Shown in pieces: positions 47,336-56,707 of a stretch of DNA of 64,000 nt. The notes under the pieces are model-generated. The model ran no database searches and was not told where the DNA came from. It saw nothing but the letters and a program-made list of their open reading frames with translations. Every line of letters starts with the position of its first letter. Position 1 is the stretch's first letter. This DNA comes from CAVVIH01 sp963748295 (lineage in GTDB: Bacteria; Acidobacteriota; Vicinamibacteria; Vicinamibacterales; 2-12-FULL-66-21): the NCBI GenBank assembly GCA_963748295.1, contig CAVVIH010000002.1, positions 630,212 through 694,211 on the forward strand, written 5' to 3'. The position numbers and the translations under genes are program-made.

Positions 47336-48198
47336 GCGGCTTATTCCTTCGCACCGTGTTGGCCGCCACTCTTCTCGTGTTTGCCACTACCTCGCCATCG
47401 GAGGGCCAGGAGAAGCCGCCCCAGAAACCGCCCGCGGGGGCGCACGACCATTCGGCGCAGCAGAAGCCCGAAGGCAAGAAGGAATACCCGGCGGGAATTC
47501 CGCCGGTGACCGACGAGGACCGCGCCGCGGCGTTCCCCGACCTGCACGATCGAGGACACGCCGTGCACGACAGCGCCGTGCACTACTACGTGCTGTTCGA
47601 TCAGCTCGAATTCCAGGCAGGCGATGGCACAGGCGGGAACTGGGACAGCCGCGGCTGGATTGGTCGCGACGTGAACCGCTTCTGGTTCAGGACCGAGGGC
47701 GAGGTGGAAAACGGCGACGTCGCGGCGGCCCAGGCCGAGGCGCTCTACGGCCGGGCGATTCACCCATGGTGGGATCTCGTCGCCGGCGTGCGTCAGGACT
47801 TCAGGCCGGGACCCGCGCGGACGTGGGCGGCCATCGGCATTCAGGGACTTGCTCCGTACTGGTTCGAGGTCGAAGCGACAGCTTACATCGGCGAATCAGG
47901 GCGGACGCATTTCCGCATCGAGACCGAGTACGAGCTCCTGCTGACGAATCGCCTCGTGCTGCAGCCGCTCGTCGAGCTCGAGATCTACGGAAAGTCGGAC
48001 CCCGAACGCCGGATCGGCGCAGGCATCAGTTCCCTCGAAACGGGCCTGCGCCTGCGCTACGAGATCCGGCGCCAGTTCGCCCCGTATTTCGGGGTCACAT
48101 GGAACCGCGCGTTCTTCGGCACGGCCGATTTCGCCGAGGCTGCGGGCCAAGAGACGAGCACTGTGCGGCTCGCGGTCGGTATTCGAACGTGGTTCTGA
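47332..48198 (+). CDS. copB: Copper resistance protein B (outer membrane)
   Basis: 288 residues. Signal peptide (MSGLFLRTVLAATLLVFAT), a His/Pro-rich N-terminal part (AGAHDHSAQQKP), then the CopB beta-barrel: YYVLFDQLEFQ, EALYGRAIHPWWDLVAGVRQD and the ending RLAVGIRTWF. CopB/PcoB binds or exports copper at the outer membrane and is normally encoded right after CopA. The ATGA overlap with copA shows translational coupling. Confidence 0.93.
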   Translation: MSGLFLRTVLAATLLVFATTSPSEGQEKPPQKPPAGAHDHSAQQKPEGKKEYPAGIPPVTDEDRAAAFPDLHDRGHAVHDSAVHYYVLFDQLEFQAGDGTGGNWDSRGWIGRDVNRFWFRTEGEVENGDVAAAQAEALYGRAIHPWWDLVAGVRQDFRPGPARTWAAIGIQGLAPYWFEVEATAYIGESGRTHFRIETEYELLLTNRLVLQPLVELEIYGKSDPERRIGAGISSLETGLRLRYEIRRQFAPYFGVTWNRAFFGTADFAEAAGQETSTVRLAVGIRTWF

Positions 48199-48202
48199 GG
48201 AC

Positions 48203-49108
48203 CTATTTCTGGTGTCCTCGCGTCCGGCTGGCCAGAAACGCCCGTGTGACGCCAGCCGTATCGACGAAGGCGCCGACGACGTCGCCGCCGGCATTGATGC
48301 CGAACGCCCGCGTGCTTCTGGCGCCAGGCACGTCCACGCTCAGGTACTTGTTGCGGTCGCGCACGAATCCGTGCACGCGTGCCGCCGTGTCGGTATACAC
48401 ACCGGCGATCTCGCCGCGAGGGTTCACGTCCCAGGCTGCCGTCTGGGTGCTTCCGGGCACGACAAAGGGAGTGAAAACGCCGTCCTCGACCGTGTATCCC
48501 TCGCCGCGGCCGGTCATCATGTTCGTGAACAGTCCGACGATCAGGCTCGAATCGGGCGTGGCGCCGTTGCTCATCGACGCTTCCTCGTCAATTTCGTCGT
48601 AATCCCCCGAACTCGAGATGCGAATACCTCGCATCGTCGTCATCGTATCTGTGTCGTGACGGCAGCCCAGGATCGTCCCATCGGGAAGGATGCGCTGCGG
48701 AATCGTGTTGGTATGGGCAGGGAAGTCGACGTTGACGAACGTTCCATCCGTCTTCAGGAGATACCCGTGGACGTTCACTGCCGGCTCGCCGGCCATCCGG
48801 TAGCCGCCGACAATCTCGCCGCCGGGGCCGATCCCCCGGGCGTCGGTGAAAGCCGCGAGGGTTCCCGCCGCATCGCGGTAGTCAATCGTCCTGACCGCGC
48901 CCTGCTCCCAGACAAAGCCGTGCGTACGACCAACGGCGTCGCGGTAGAGGCCGACAATGGTCCCGCCCGCGTTGATGCCCTGTGCGTTGGTGAGAACCGC
49001 CCCCGGAACGACCACCTCGCTGTAAACGAACGCCCGCTCCGCCTGGACGATGACTGCGGCGACAACGACGCAGACCGCTGATACGAGTGCTCGACGTGGA
49101 ATTCGCAT
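48203..49108 (-). CDS. Secreted HAF-like repeat protein
   Basis: 301 residues. Signal peptide (MRIPRRALVSAVCVVVAAVI). Six repeats of the form GINAGGTIVG, then GRTHGFVW, the HAF-like pattern; there is no Calx-beta domain. Paralogous to the 39,654 protein. It converges with copB by 4 bp. Function unknown; the family is abundant in acidobacteria. Confidence 0.78.
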   Translation of the reverse strand: MRIPRRALVSAVCVVVAAVIVQAERAFVYSEVVVPGAVLTNAQGINAGGTIVGLYRDAVGRTHGFVWEQGAVRTIDYRDAAGTLAAFTDARGIGPGGEIVGGYRMAGEPAVNVHGYLLKTDGTFVNVDFPAHTNTIPQRILPDGTILGCRHDTDTMTTMRGIRISSSGDYDEIDEEASMSNGATPDSSLIVGLFTNMMTGRGEGYTVEDGVFTPFVVPGSTQTAAWDVNPRGEIAGVYTDTAARVHGFVRDRNKYLSVDVPGARSTRAFGINAGGDVVGAFVDTAGVTRAFLASRTRGHQK

Positions 49109-49236
49109 GGATTCACCCCTCCTGGCCCTGTACGCGTCAAAAACCGAAATCAGGGGTCAGGGCACCGTCAGAGGGGCTGGCAGGGCTTGCCAAGTGTAAC
49201 TTTGCGATGTAAAGTTATTGACGAAAGCAGGTCCGC

Positions 49237-49527
49237 ATGACCGACACACTGCTCAAACGGCCGAGCGGATACGTCCCGCTCGCCATGTCGCTCTCGGCGC
49301 TCGCGATCATCCTGGGATACATCGCGCTGTTCGGCATCGAACCGCAGGAAGACGAAGGGGCCGCCGCGCACACGTGGCAGCTTCTGATGGCAGGACAGCT
49401 GCCGGTGATCGCGTATTTCGCGTTCCGCTGGCTGCCTGCCGAGCCGAAACGCGCGCTGCCGGTACTCGCGCTGCAGTTCGTCGCCGCGGTGGCCGCGGTG
49501 CTGCCGATCTGGTTCCTCGGCTGGTGA
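49237..49527 (+). CDS. Hypothetical three-helix membrane protein
   Basis: 96 residues. Three hydrophobic helices (VPLAMSLSALAIILGYIALF, LLMAGQLPVIAYFAFRWL, LPVLALQFVAAVAAVLPIWF) separated by short acidic loops. ATG 49237 has a weak AGCAGG upstream. No family recognised, but it is placed as a small accessory near amt and its stop meets the amt stop (convergent, 3 bp apart). Confidence 0.6.
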   Translation: MTDTLLKRPSGYVPLAMSLSALAIILGYIALFGIEPQEDEGAAAHTWQLLMAGQLPVIAYFAFRWLPAEPKRALPVLALQFVAAVAAVLPIWFLGW

Positions 49528-49530
49528 CGC

Positions 49531-50875
49531 TCAGGCGACGTCGAGGATTCTCCGCCGCGGCGCCTTCACTTCGACGATGTCGAGGCTCTCGCCGTGCTGG
49601 CTCAGATCGAGGCCGAGATCTTCCTGCTCGTCGGTCACGCGCAGCGGGATGATCGCGTTGGTCACTTTGTAAAGCAGGTACGACCCGCCGCCGGCGAACA
49701 CGGCGACGATGCCGAGCGCCGCGAGGTGGATCAGGAACGTCCTCGGGGTGCCGTAGATCAGGCCCACGTCCTTGGCGAACACGCCGGTGGCGATCATGCC
49801 GACGATACCGCCGACGCCGTGGCAGGGGAAGACGTCGAGCGTATCGTCGAGCGTCGACTTCGACTTCCAGTACACGACCTCGTTGCTGATCGCGGCGGCG
49901 ATCGCGCCGATCAGGATGCTCTGCCCGACGTTGACGAACCCGGCGGCCGGCGTGATCGCGACCAGGCCGACGACCGCGCCAACACAGATGCCGAGCGCCG
50001 ACGGCTTGCGTCCTTTCAACACGTCGTAAAACATCCAAGCGAGCGCCGCCGCGGCCGATGCGGTGTTGGTCGTGACGAACGCCATCACCGCCTGCGCCGA
50101 CGCGCCGAGCGCGGAGCCCGCGTTGAAGCCGAACCAGCCGAACCACAACATGCCGGTTCCAAGCATCACGAACGGGATATTGGCCGGCTGGTGCGGCTCG
50201 CTCGCCAGGTGGATCCGTCTCCGGCCCAGCACGATGGCGCCGGCGAGCGCGGCGAAGCCGGCCGACATGTGGACGACCGTCCCGCCCGCGAAATCCAGCA
50301 CGCCCCACTGGCGGAGAAAGCCCTGCGGGTGCCACGTCCAGTGCGCCAGCGGGGAGTAGATGAAGATGCTGAACAGGAACATGAAGAGCACGCAGCTCGA
50401 GAAGCGGACGCGCTCGGCGAACGACCCGGTGATGAGCGCCGGGCGTGATGATCGCGAACTTCAGCTGGAAGAGGGCGAAGAGCGCCAGCGGAATCGTCGG
50501 TGAGAGATCGGGATGCGTCCCGCCGCCGACGCGGTTGAACATGAAGTAGGTGAGCGGGTTGCCGATGATGCCGCCGATGCTGTCGCCGAACGCCAGGCTG
50601 AAGCCGACGACGACCCACAGAATGCTCACGAGCCCCATCGCGACGACGCTCTGCAGCATCGTCGAGATGACGTTCTTGCGCTGCACCATGCCGCCATAGA
50701 AGAAGGACAGTCCCGGAGTCATGAGGAGCACGAGCGCCGCCGCCGTCAGCATCCACGCGGTGTCGCCCGAGTCGATCGGACCGCCGACCACGACCGGATC
50801 GGCGGGAGGCAGCGCCAAGGCCAGCGCCGCGATTGCAGTAAGAATCGCGAGAGGAACGACTCGTCTGGGGTGCAT
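49531..50875 (-). CDS. amt: Ammonium transporter
   Basis: About 448 residues, 11-12 helices with an N-terminal signal-like helix (VVPLAILTAIAALALAL). Amt/Rh hallmarks: DTAWMLTAAALVLLMTPGLSFFYGG and AGGTVVHMSAGFAALAGAIVLG (pore His), SALGICVGAVVGLVAITPAAGFV, and FPCHGVGGIVGMIATGVF. One slip near 50,443 (KFAIITPG, then ALITGSFAERV). It carries ammonia/ammonium into the cell. No glnK is adjacent. Divergent from a LysR gene at 50,986. Confidence 0.94.
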
Positions 50876-50985
50876 GGGCGATGATAGCGCCGCTCGCGCG
50901 CACGGCCCATACAATCTCGGTATGACGTCGATGAGTTTTCAGGATAGTTGTTGACCACGCGTCCGCGCGTGCCGTATGGTCTCGC

Positions 50986-51952
50986 ATGGACCTCAGGCAG
51001 CTCGAAATCCTGCGTGCCGTCGCCGAACGAGGTTCCTTCACCGCCGCCGGGCGTCACCTGCATCTCTCTCAGTCAGCCGTCAGCCGCCAGATCCTGCTGC
51101 TCGAAGACGAGTTGAACGAACCGGTGTTTCTCCGCATCGGCCGGAAGGTGCGCATCACGCCGGCGGGCGAGCAGGTCCTTCAGCTCGGTTATCGAATCTT
51201 CAACGACATGAAGGAGACGCGGTTGGCGATCCGCGAGGGTCAGGACGCGCTGACCGGCACGCTGCGCCTGATGGGCGGCATGACGGTCTGCCTCTATGTC
51301 TTTCCGCTGCTGGTGAAAGAGTACCGGCGGCTGCACCCGGCCATCGAGGTGAAGGTCACACCCGGCACTGCCACCCGCGTGATCAGGAAGTTCCGATCCG
51401 GCCACGCCGACCTGGCGCTGCTGACGCTGCCGATCGACGATCCGAATCTCGTCACGCGTGCCAGTGATGCAGGAAGAGCTGCTGCTCGTCACCGCGCCGG
51501 CGCACGCGCTTGCGTCCCGGCGGCGCGTGACGGCGCAGGACCTGATGCGCCTGCCGTTCGTGCTGTTCGAGGCCGGATCGAACACGCGGCGCGTGCTCGA
51601 CGAGTTCTTCCTGCACGAGCGAATCAAGCCGCGCATCGTCACCGAGACCGAAAACGTCGAGATCATCAAGGCGATGATCCGCGTCGGCCTCGGCGTGAGC
51701 ATCCTGCCGTATCAGGCGGTCGCCTCGGAAGTGCGGACCGGCCAGTTGCATTGCACCCGCCTCGCCGGGAGCACGCTCGTCAGGGAAACGGGCTGGGTCT
51801 ATCCCCGTTCGCACCGCATTCCGCGCATGGTCCAGGAAATGATGCGAACGCTCGATCGCCTGCTGCCGAAGCTGCGGCTCTCGCCGCGCTCCGGACCCGC
51901 CTCCGCCAATCAGGCGAAAGTGGTGCCGCTCGTCGCGGCGCCCGGATCGTGA
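50986..51952 (+). CDS. LysR-family transcriptional regulator
   Basis: About 322 residues. HTH at 1-60 (MDLRQLEILRAVAERGSFTA, HLSQSAVSRQILLLE), then a substrate-binding domain ending RIPRMVQEMMRTLDRLLPKL. A slip near 51,457 joins LVTR and PVMQEELLLV. The gene faces away from amt across a 110-bp promoter region, so regulation of amt is a reasonable guess. Confidence 0.9.
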
Positions 51953-51965
51953 AGGGACTCGAATA

Positions 51966-53237
51966 ATGGATCGGCGCACCTTCCTCACGATGGCCCTGGC
52001 CGTGCCGGTGCTCGGACAGTCCCGCAAGCCGGCGCCGAAACCCGCGCCGGCGCCAGCCGCAACCGGCGTGCCATGGACGCAGTGGGGCGGACCGCATCGC
52101 AACTTCCAGACCGAAGCGGCCGGCTTGAAGGACGTGTGGCCCGCGTCAGGACCGCGGGTGATCTGGAAGCGCGTGCTTGGCGAGGGATATTCGTCGCCGG
52201 CGGTCGAGAACGGCGTGCTCTACACGATGTACGGAAAGCCAAAGCAGGAAGTCGTGCTCGCGGCCGACGCCGAGACCGGCAAGACGCTGTGGGAACACAC
52301 GACGCCGATGACGTTTCAGAGCGACGCGCCGGAGCTGGGCAACGGCCCGTACTCGACGCCGCTCGTCGTCGGCGATCGCCTGTTCACCACCGGGGTCGCC
52401 GGCCGGCTGCAGTGTCTCGACAAGAAAACGGGCAAGCTGCTCTGGACCCAGGAGCTGTGGTCGGGCCTTGGCGGGTCGCGAATGATGTACGGCTACGCGT
52501 CGAGCCCGATCGCGTTTCGCGACACCATCGTCGTTCCCGTCGGCGGCCGCGGCAAGGCCGTCATGGCGTTTCAGCAGGCGGACGGGAAAGTCGCGTGGAG
52601 CAAGAATGATTTCGGCAACGTCTACTCGTCGCCGGTGCTCATCAACGTCGGCGGGCTCGAGCAGATCGCGCAGCTGATGGACGGCGCGATGATTGGCGTC
52701 AACCCGCACAACGGCGATCTGCAGTGGCAGGTGCCGTTCAAGGCGGAGTATTCCATCGCGATCGCGACGCCGGTCTGGGGCCCTGACAACCTGCTGTTCA
52801 TCTCCTCCGAGTACAACGCCGGCTCGAAAGTGATCGAGCTTCAGCGCAACGGTCAGCAGACGACGGCAAAGGAGCTGTGGAGCTCGAACCGGCTGCGCCT
52901 CCACCACGGCAACGCGATGCGGATCGGCGACACGATCTATTTCTCGAGCGGAGGAAAGGGAAGTCAGGCAATCCTGAGCGCGGTGGACGCGCGGACCGGA
53001 AACATCCACTGGCAGGAGCGCAGCATCCAGAAGGCGTCGTTCGTGTGGGCCGATCAGAAGCTGATCACGGTCGCGCAGGACGGCTCGCTGATGATCGCGT
53101 ATCCGTCGACCAAGGAGTTCAGGATTGCCGCGAAGGCCCGTCTCCTGACCGAGCTGGCGTGGACGCCGCCGGTGCTGGTCGGGACGCGGCTATACCTTCG
53201 CGATCGCCGCGACATGCTGGCGGTCGATCTGGGCTGA
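51966..53237 (+). CDS. PQQ-like beta-propeller protein, secreted
   Basis: 423 residues. A twin-arginine-like signal (MDRRTFLTMALAVPVLG) precedes repeating propeller blades with GKTLWEHTTP, GKLLWTQELW, GKVAWSKND and GNIHWQERS tryptophan-docking motifs, the PQQ/WD-like PF13360 type. It lacks the residues of a known PQQ dehydrogenase active site, so a scaffold or an uncharacterised oxidoreductase is possible. It starts 14 bp after lysR. Confidence 0.85.
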   Translation: MDRRTFLTMALAVPVLGQSRKPAPKPAPAPAATGVPWTQWGGPHRNFQTEAAGLKDVWPASGPRVIWKRVLGEGYSSPAVENGVLYTMYGKPKQEVVLAADAETGKTLWEHTTPMTFQSDAPELGNGPYSTPLVVGDRLFTTGVAGRLQCLDKKTGKLLWTQELWSGLGGSRMMYGYASSPIAFRDTIVVPVGGRGKAVMAFQQADGKVAWSKNDFGNVYSSPVLINVGGLEQIAQLMDGAMIGVNPHNGDLQWQVPFKAEYSIAIATPVWGPDNLLFISSEYNAGSKVIELQRNGQQTTAKELWSSNRLRLHHGNAMRIGDTIYFSSGGKGSQAILSAVDARTGNIHWQERSIQKASFVWADQKLITVAQDGSLMIAYPSTKEFRIAAKARLLTELAWTPPVLVGTRLYLRDRRDMLAVDLG

Positions 53238-53249
53238 AGAAGAAAAACT

Positions 53250-53440
53250 TCATTGACGGTTCGCCGGCGCGTTCCCGAGCAGGTCGACGGCGCTGCGAAC
53301 GCCCTGGGCGAGCTTCGCCGCCGGTCCCGTGCCGTAGTAGTGGAGAAAGATAACCGCCGGCTTCACACCGGTCATGTGGTGGTGGATCGCCACCACCTGA
53401 ATTCCGTTGGCCCGCAGCGCTTTCAGCTGCCGGACGGCGG
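53250..53440 (-). pseudogene. C-terminal fragment of a DUF1259 protein
   Basis: Residues read LKALRANGIQVVAIHHHMTG, then VIFLHYYGTGPAAKLAQGV, ending NAPANRQ at 53250. This is the tail of a DUF1259 (periplasmic, unknown) domain. Upstream, at about 53,440, homology stops dead and the sequence becomes an FAD-linked oxidase tail on the opposite strand. No N-terminus exists. Confidence 0.8.
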
Positions 53441-53460
53441 GCCCGACGCGCTCGCGCTGC
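53430..53460. other. Junction between two unrelated DNA sources
   Basis: Here a truncated minus-strand DUF1259 gene and a truncated plus-strand FAD-linked oxidase gene meet in mid-sequence. Codon use and gene content change at the same point, from Vicinamibacteria-like to actinobacterium-like. The best explanations are an assembly chimera or an illegitimate recombination. Confidence 0.75.
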
Positions 53461-53690
53461 ACGACCGCATCTGGGATGACGGCATGAACGCGGCACTCGA
53501 CGCCGGCGGCGTCATGAACGACCACCACGGCGTCGGCATCAAGCTCGGCCCGTACATGCGCCGCCAGCACGGTGCCGCGCTCGACACGATGCGGCGCATC
53601 AAGGCGGCGCTCGATCCCAACAACGTGATGAACCCCGGCAAGATGGGCCTGTCGACGGCCCATGAGGAGGAGGAGCGGATGGCGCTGAAG
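53448..53690 (+). pseudogene. C-terminal fragment of an FAD-linked oxidase
   Basis: Residues HDRIWDDGMNAALDAGGVMN, then DHHGVGIKLGPYMRRQ and LDTMRRIKAALDPNNVMNPG KMGL. This is the tail of the FAD-linked oxidase C-terminal family (alkyl-DHAP-synthase/D-lactate-dehydrogenase-like); the FAD-binding half is missing. Read in-frame it passes into the following epimerase without a stop, which suggests a further indel near 53,663. It may belong to the operon downstream. Confidence 0.7.
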
Positions 53691-54591
53691 GTGGCGATGC
53701 ACAACTGGATGCGGCCAGGAGTCGATCGAGACGACGATCACCCGGCTCGGTCGCAGCGGCTACGACGGGATCGAGATCTCGGGCGAGCCGGCGGTCTACG
53801 ACGCCGACGAGGTCAAGCGGCTGCTCGACCAGAACGGCGTCGAGTGCTGGGGCTCGGTTACGCTGATGACCGGCGGTCGTGACCTCGTGCACGAGGATCA
53901 CTACGTGCGCCTGGCGAGCGTGCAGTACGTCAAGGACTGCCTGTCGCTGGTCGCCTCGCTCGGCGGCAAGATCCTCACGATCGTGCCCTCGACGGTCGGC
54001 AAGGTCGTCCCGATGGGCTCGCCCGAGGACGAGTGGCGCTGGGCTGTCGAGGGGCTCAAGGAGTGCCAGGCGCACGCGGAGCAGGTCGGCGTCCGGATCG
54101 GCCTCGAGCCGCTCAACCGCTTCGAGACGTACTTCATCAACCGCGCCGATCAGGCTGTCGCGCTGGCCAAGGACGTCGGCGGCAACTGCGGCGTCTCGCT
54201 CGACATCTTCCACATGAACATCGAGGAGGCCGACTGGCGCCAGGCGATCCGCGACACCGGCTCCTACCTCGTCGACTTCCACGTCGCCGACAACAACCGC
54301 ATGCCCCCCGGCCAAGGCGCGATCGACTGGGAGGGAATCGTCTCCGAGTTGGCCGCGATCGGCTACGACGAGTACCTCACGGTCGAGTTCGTCGTCGCCA
54401 TCGATCGCACGCCGCTTTCGGAGCGCACGGAGATCGCCGACGCCGCCGACGCGGGCGCGAGCCAGGGCATGGAGCAGTTCCTCCGCGACCACGGGACCGG
54501 GGCGCTGCCCGAGCACTACTACGACCGCTACGTGCAGGAGTCGATCGACCGCCTGCGCAAGGCGGTCGACTCCGTCGGCGCCGCGGTCTGA
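53679..54591 (+). CDS. Sugar-phosphate isomerase/epimerase, TIM barrel
   Basis: About 303 residues. ATG 53679 has a strong GGAGGAG site. A one-base slip near 53,716 (NWMRP, then ESIETTITRLGRSGYDGIEI) joins the two frames. The AP-endonuclease-2-like barrel has the metal ligands GLEPLNRFETY (Glu), CGVSLDIFHMNIEEAD (Asp, His), LVDFHVADNNRMPPGQGAID and LTVEFVV (Glu), as in D-psicose/tagatose 3-epimerases. First gene of the catabolic operon. Confidence 0.85.
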
Positions 54592-54601
54592 CACGACCGC
54601 C

Positions 54602-55846
54602 GTGGCCCAGGATCCCTGGATCGCGCTGATCGGCACCCTCGACACCAAGGGTGACGAGATCGCGTATGTCCGCGACCGGCTGCGCGCGCTCGGCGCGCGG
54701 CCGATCGTGATCGACACGGGGATCCTCGGCGAGCCGGCGGGCTGCGAGCCCGATGTCAGCCACGCGGAGGTCGCGGCTGCCGCCGGCGACGATCTCGCGG
54801 GCATCCGCGCGGCGGGCTCGCGCGGCGCCGCGGTGGAGCGCATGCTCGCGGGCGTGCGCGCCACCTGCCTGGCGCTGTTCGCCGAGGGCAGGCTCGACGG
54901 CGCGCTGTGCCTCGGCGGCGCGGAGGGCGGCCTGATGGGCGCCGGCGCGATGCACGCGCTGCCGGTCGGGGTGCCGAAGCTGGTCGTCAGCCCGAGCGCC
55001 TCGGGCCGGCGCCAGTTCGCCCCGTTCATGGGCGAGACCGACACGACCGTGATGCACTCGGTCGTCGACATCCTCGGCCTGCACGCGATCTCGCGCGCGA
55101 TCTTCGACAACGCCGCCGCCGCGATCACGGGCATGGCGCGTGACGGCGGCGGCGCCGTCGGCGCGCTCGGCGAGCGCACGGTCGGCGTGACGATGCTCGG
55201 CCAGACCACGCCCGGCGTGATGCGGCTGCGCGAGCGGCTGCTGGAGGCCGGGCACGCGCCGGTGATCTTCCACGCCAACGGCGTCGGCGGCCCGGCGATG
55301 GAGAAGCTCGCCGCTACGGGCGCGCTCGCCGGCGTCGTCGACTACACGCTCTCCGAGCTCGCCAACTCGCTGATGGACGGAGTGCACGCCACCGGGCCGG
55401 AGCGGCTGACCGTGGCCGGCCGCCACGGCCTGCCGCAGGTCGTCGTCCCCGGCTGCTGCGACTTCTTCAACCAGGGCGCGCGCGACACCGTGCCCGAGCG
55501 GTTCCGCGACCGCAAGAGCTACTTCCACAATCCCGTCGCCACGCTCGTGCGGATCTCCGAGGCCGAGGGCGTCGAGCTCGGGCGGCTCGTGGCCGAGCGT
55601 CTCGCCGGGTCGACCGGCGCGGTCGGAGTCGTCGTGCCGGCGCGCGGCTTCTCGCTCGTCGACATCGAGGGTGGCGACCTCTACGACCCGGCCGCCAACC
55701 GCGCCTTCATCGATGCGCTGCGCGATGCGCTGCGCGAAGACATCGCCTTCGAGGAGGTCGACGCGCACGTCGACGACCCGGCCTTCGCCGACCTCGTCGC
55801 CGACCGCTACCTCACCCTCGTCAAGGAGCCAGCCCATGCCGGATGA
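54602..55846 (+). CDS. Tm-1-like ATP-binding protein (UPF0261), single domain
   Basis: 414 residues from GTG 54602. The UPF0261/Tm-1-like N-terminal two-subdomain fold: IALIGTLDTKGDEIAYVRD, GALCLGGAEGGLMGAGAM, GVPKLVVSPSASGRRQFAPF and GVTMLGQTTPGV, VIFHANGVGGPAMEKLA, LPQVVVPGCCDFFNQGARDT. In tomato Tm-1, the ATP-binding half resists a tobamovirus; in bacteria the reaction is unknown. Followed at once by creatininase (11-bp overlap) and with a full-length paralogue at 59,640 in the same operon. Confidence 0.88.
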   Translation: MAQDPWIALIGTLDTKGDEIAYVRDRLRALGARPIVIDTGILGEPAGCEPDVSHAEVAAAAGDDLAGIRAAGSRGAAVERMLAGVRATCLALFAEGRLDGALCLGGAEGGLMGAGAMHALPVGVPKLVVSPSASGRRQFAPFMGETDTTVMHSVVDILGLHAISRAIFDNAAAAITGMARDGGGAVGALGERTVGVTMLGQTTPGVMRLRERLLEAGHAPVIFHANGVGGPAMEKLAATGALAGVVDYTLSELANSLMDGVHATGPERLTVAGRHGLPQVVVPGCCDFFNQGARDTVPERFRDRKSYFHNPVATLVRISEAEGVELGRLVAERLAGSTGAVGVVVPARGFSLVDIEGGDLYDPAANRAFIDALRDALREDIAFEEVDAHVDDPAFADLVADRYLTLVKEPAHAG

Positions 55847-56702
55847 CGGCCGTCCGACCTCGCACTGCCTGCTGGACCTCGCGCCGCCGGACATCGCCTG
55901 GTTCCAGGAGCGCTCGGACCTGATCCTGATCCCGATCGGGTCCTGCGAGCAGCACGGCGCGCATCTGCCGCTCGGGACGGACACGATCACCGCGCTCGAG
56001 GTCTCGCGGCGCGCGGCCGAGAAGGCCGACGTGATCTACGCGCCGCCGTTGTGGGCGGGCTACTCCCCCCAGCACCTGCGCGACACCGAGTCGGGCGTCG
56101 GCACGATCACGCTGCGTGCGAACACGTTCAACGAGGTGCTGTTCGACATCGCGCGCTCGCTGATCCACCACGGCTGGAACAAGCTCGTGTTCGTCAACGG
56201 GCACGGCTCGAACACGAAGGTGATCGATCCGTTGCTGCGCCGCATCAAGTACCAGACCGGCGCGTTCGTGGCGCTCTACAAGCCCTACGCCGAGCGTTAC
56301 ATCGGGATCCTCGAAGGCCTGCTCGAGAACCCCGCCGACGAGACGCCGGGCTGGCACGCATCCGAGCTCGAGACTTCGCAGGTGATGGCGCACGACCCGG
56401 CGCTGGTCAAGATGGAGCACGCCGCCGAGGACCGCGCGCAGGTGCCGCGCTGGCTGCCCGACTCGTTCATCAAGAAGGACGGCGCGCCGGACGTCGAGTT
56501 CGACGGCTACCAGTACTTCGTGTTCCCGATGGACCACGGCGAGTTCTCCAGGACCGGCGTGATCGGCAACCCGATGCGCGCGACGCCGGAGAAGGGGGAG
56601 GCGGCACTCGAGCGCTACGCCGACCACCTCGTCAAGGCGATCGACGAGTTCCGGCCGCTCGAGGTCAAAGTCACGCGCAGGGAATTCGTGGAGCGCGTCT
56701 GA
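55836..56702 (+). CDS. Creatininase-family amidohydrolase
   Basis: 288 residues. ATG 55836, with AAGGAG upstream. The creatininase metal site: IPIGSCEQHGAHLPLGTDT (Glu, His, Asp) and VNGHGSNT. The family opens cyclic amides (creatinine) or 3-dehydro compounds such as formamides; the substrate here is unknown. It overlaps the Tm-1-like gene by 11 bp and is 5 bp from the DeoR gene. Confidence 0.9.
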   Translation: MPDDGRPTSHCLLDLAPPDIAWFQERSDLILIPIGSCEQHGAHLPLGTDTITALEVSRRAAEKADVIYAPPLWAGYSPQHLRDTESGVGTITLRANTFNEVLFDIARSLIHHGWNKLVFVNGHGSNTKVIDPLLRRIKYQTGAFVALYKPYAERYIGILEGLLENPADETPGWHASELETSQVMAHDPALVKMEHAAEDRAQVPRWLPDSFIKKDGAPDVEFDGYQYFVFPMDHGEFSRTGVIGNPMRATPEKGEAALERYADHLVKAIDEFRPLEVKVTRREFVERV

Positions 56703-56707
56703 ACACC

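Noticed and set aside
53253..53882. A 209-codon plus-strand reading that joins the FAD oxidase tail to the epimerase N-terminus
   Set aside because: Its first ~65 codons are antisense to the DUF1259 fragment and its last ~55 are out of frame with the epimerase, so it is a composite of artefacts.
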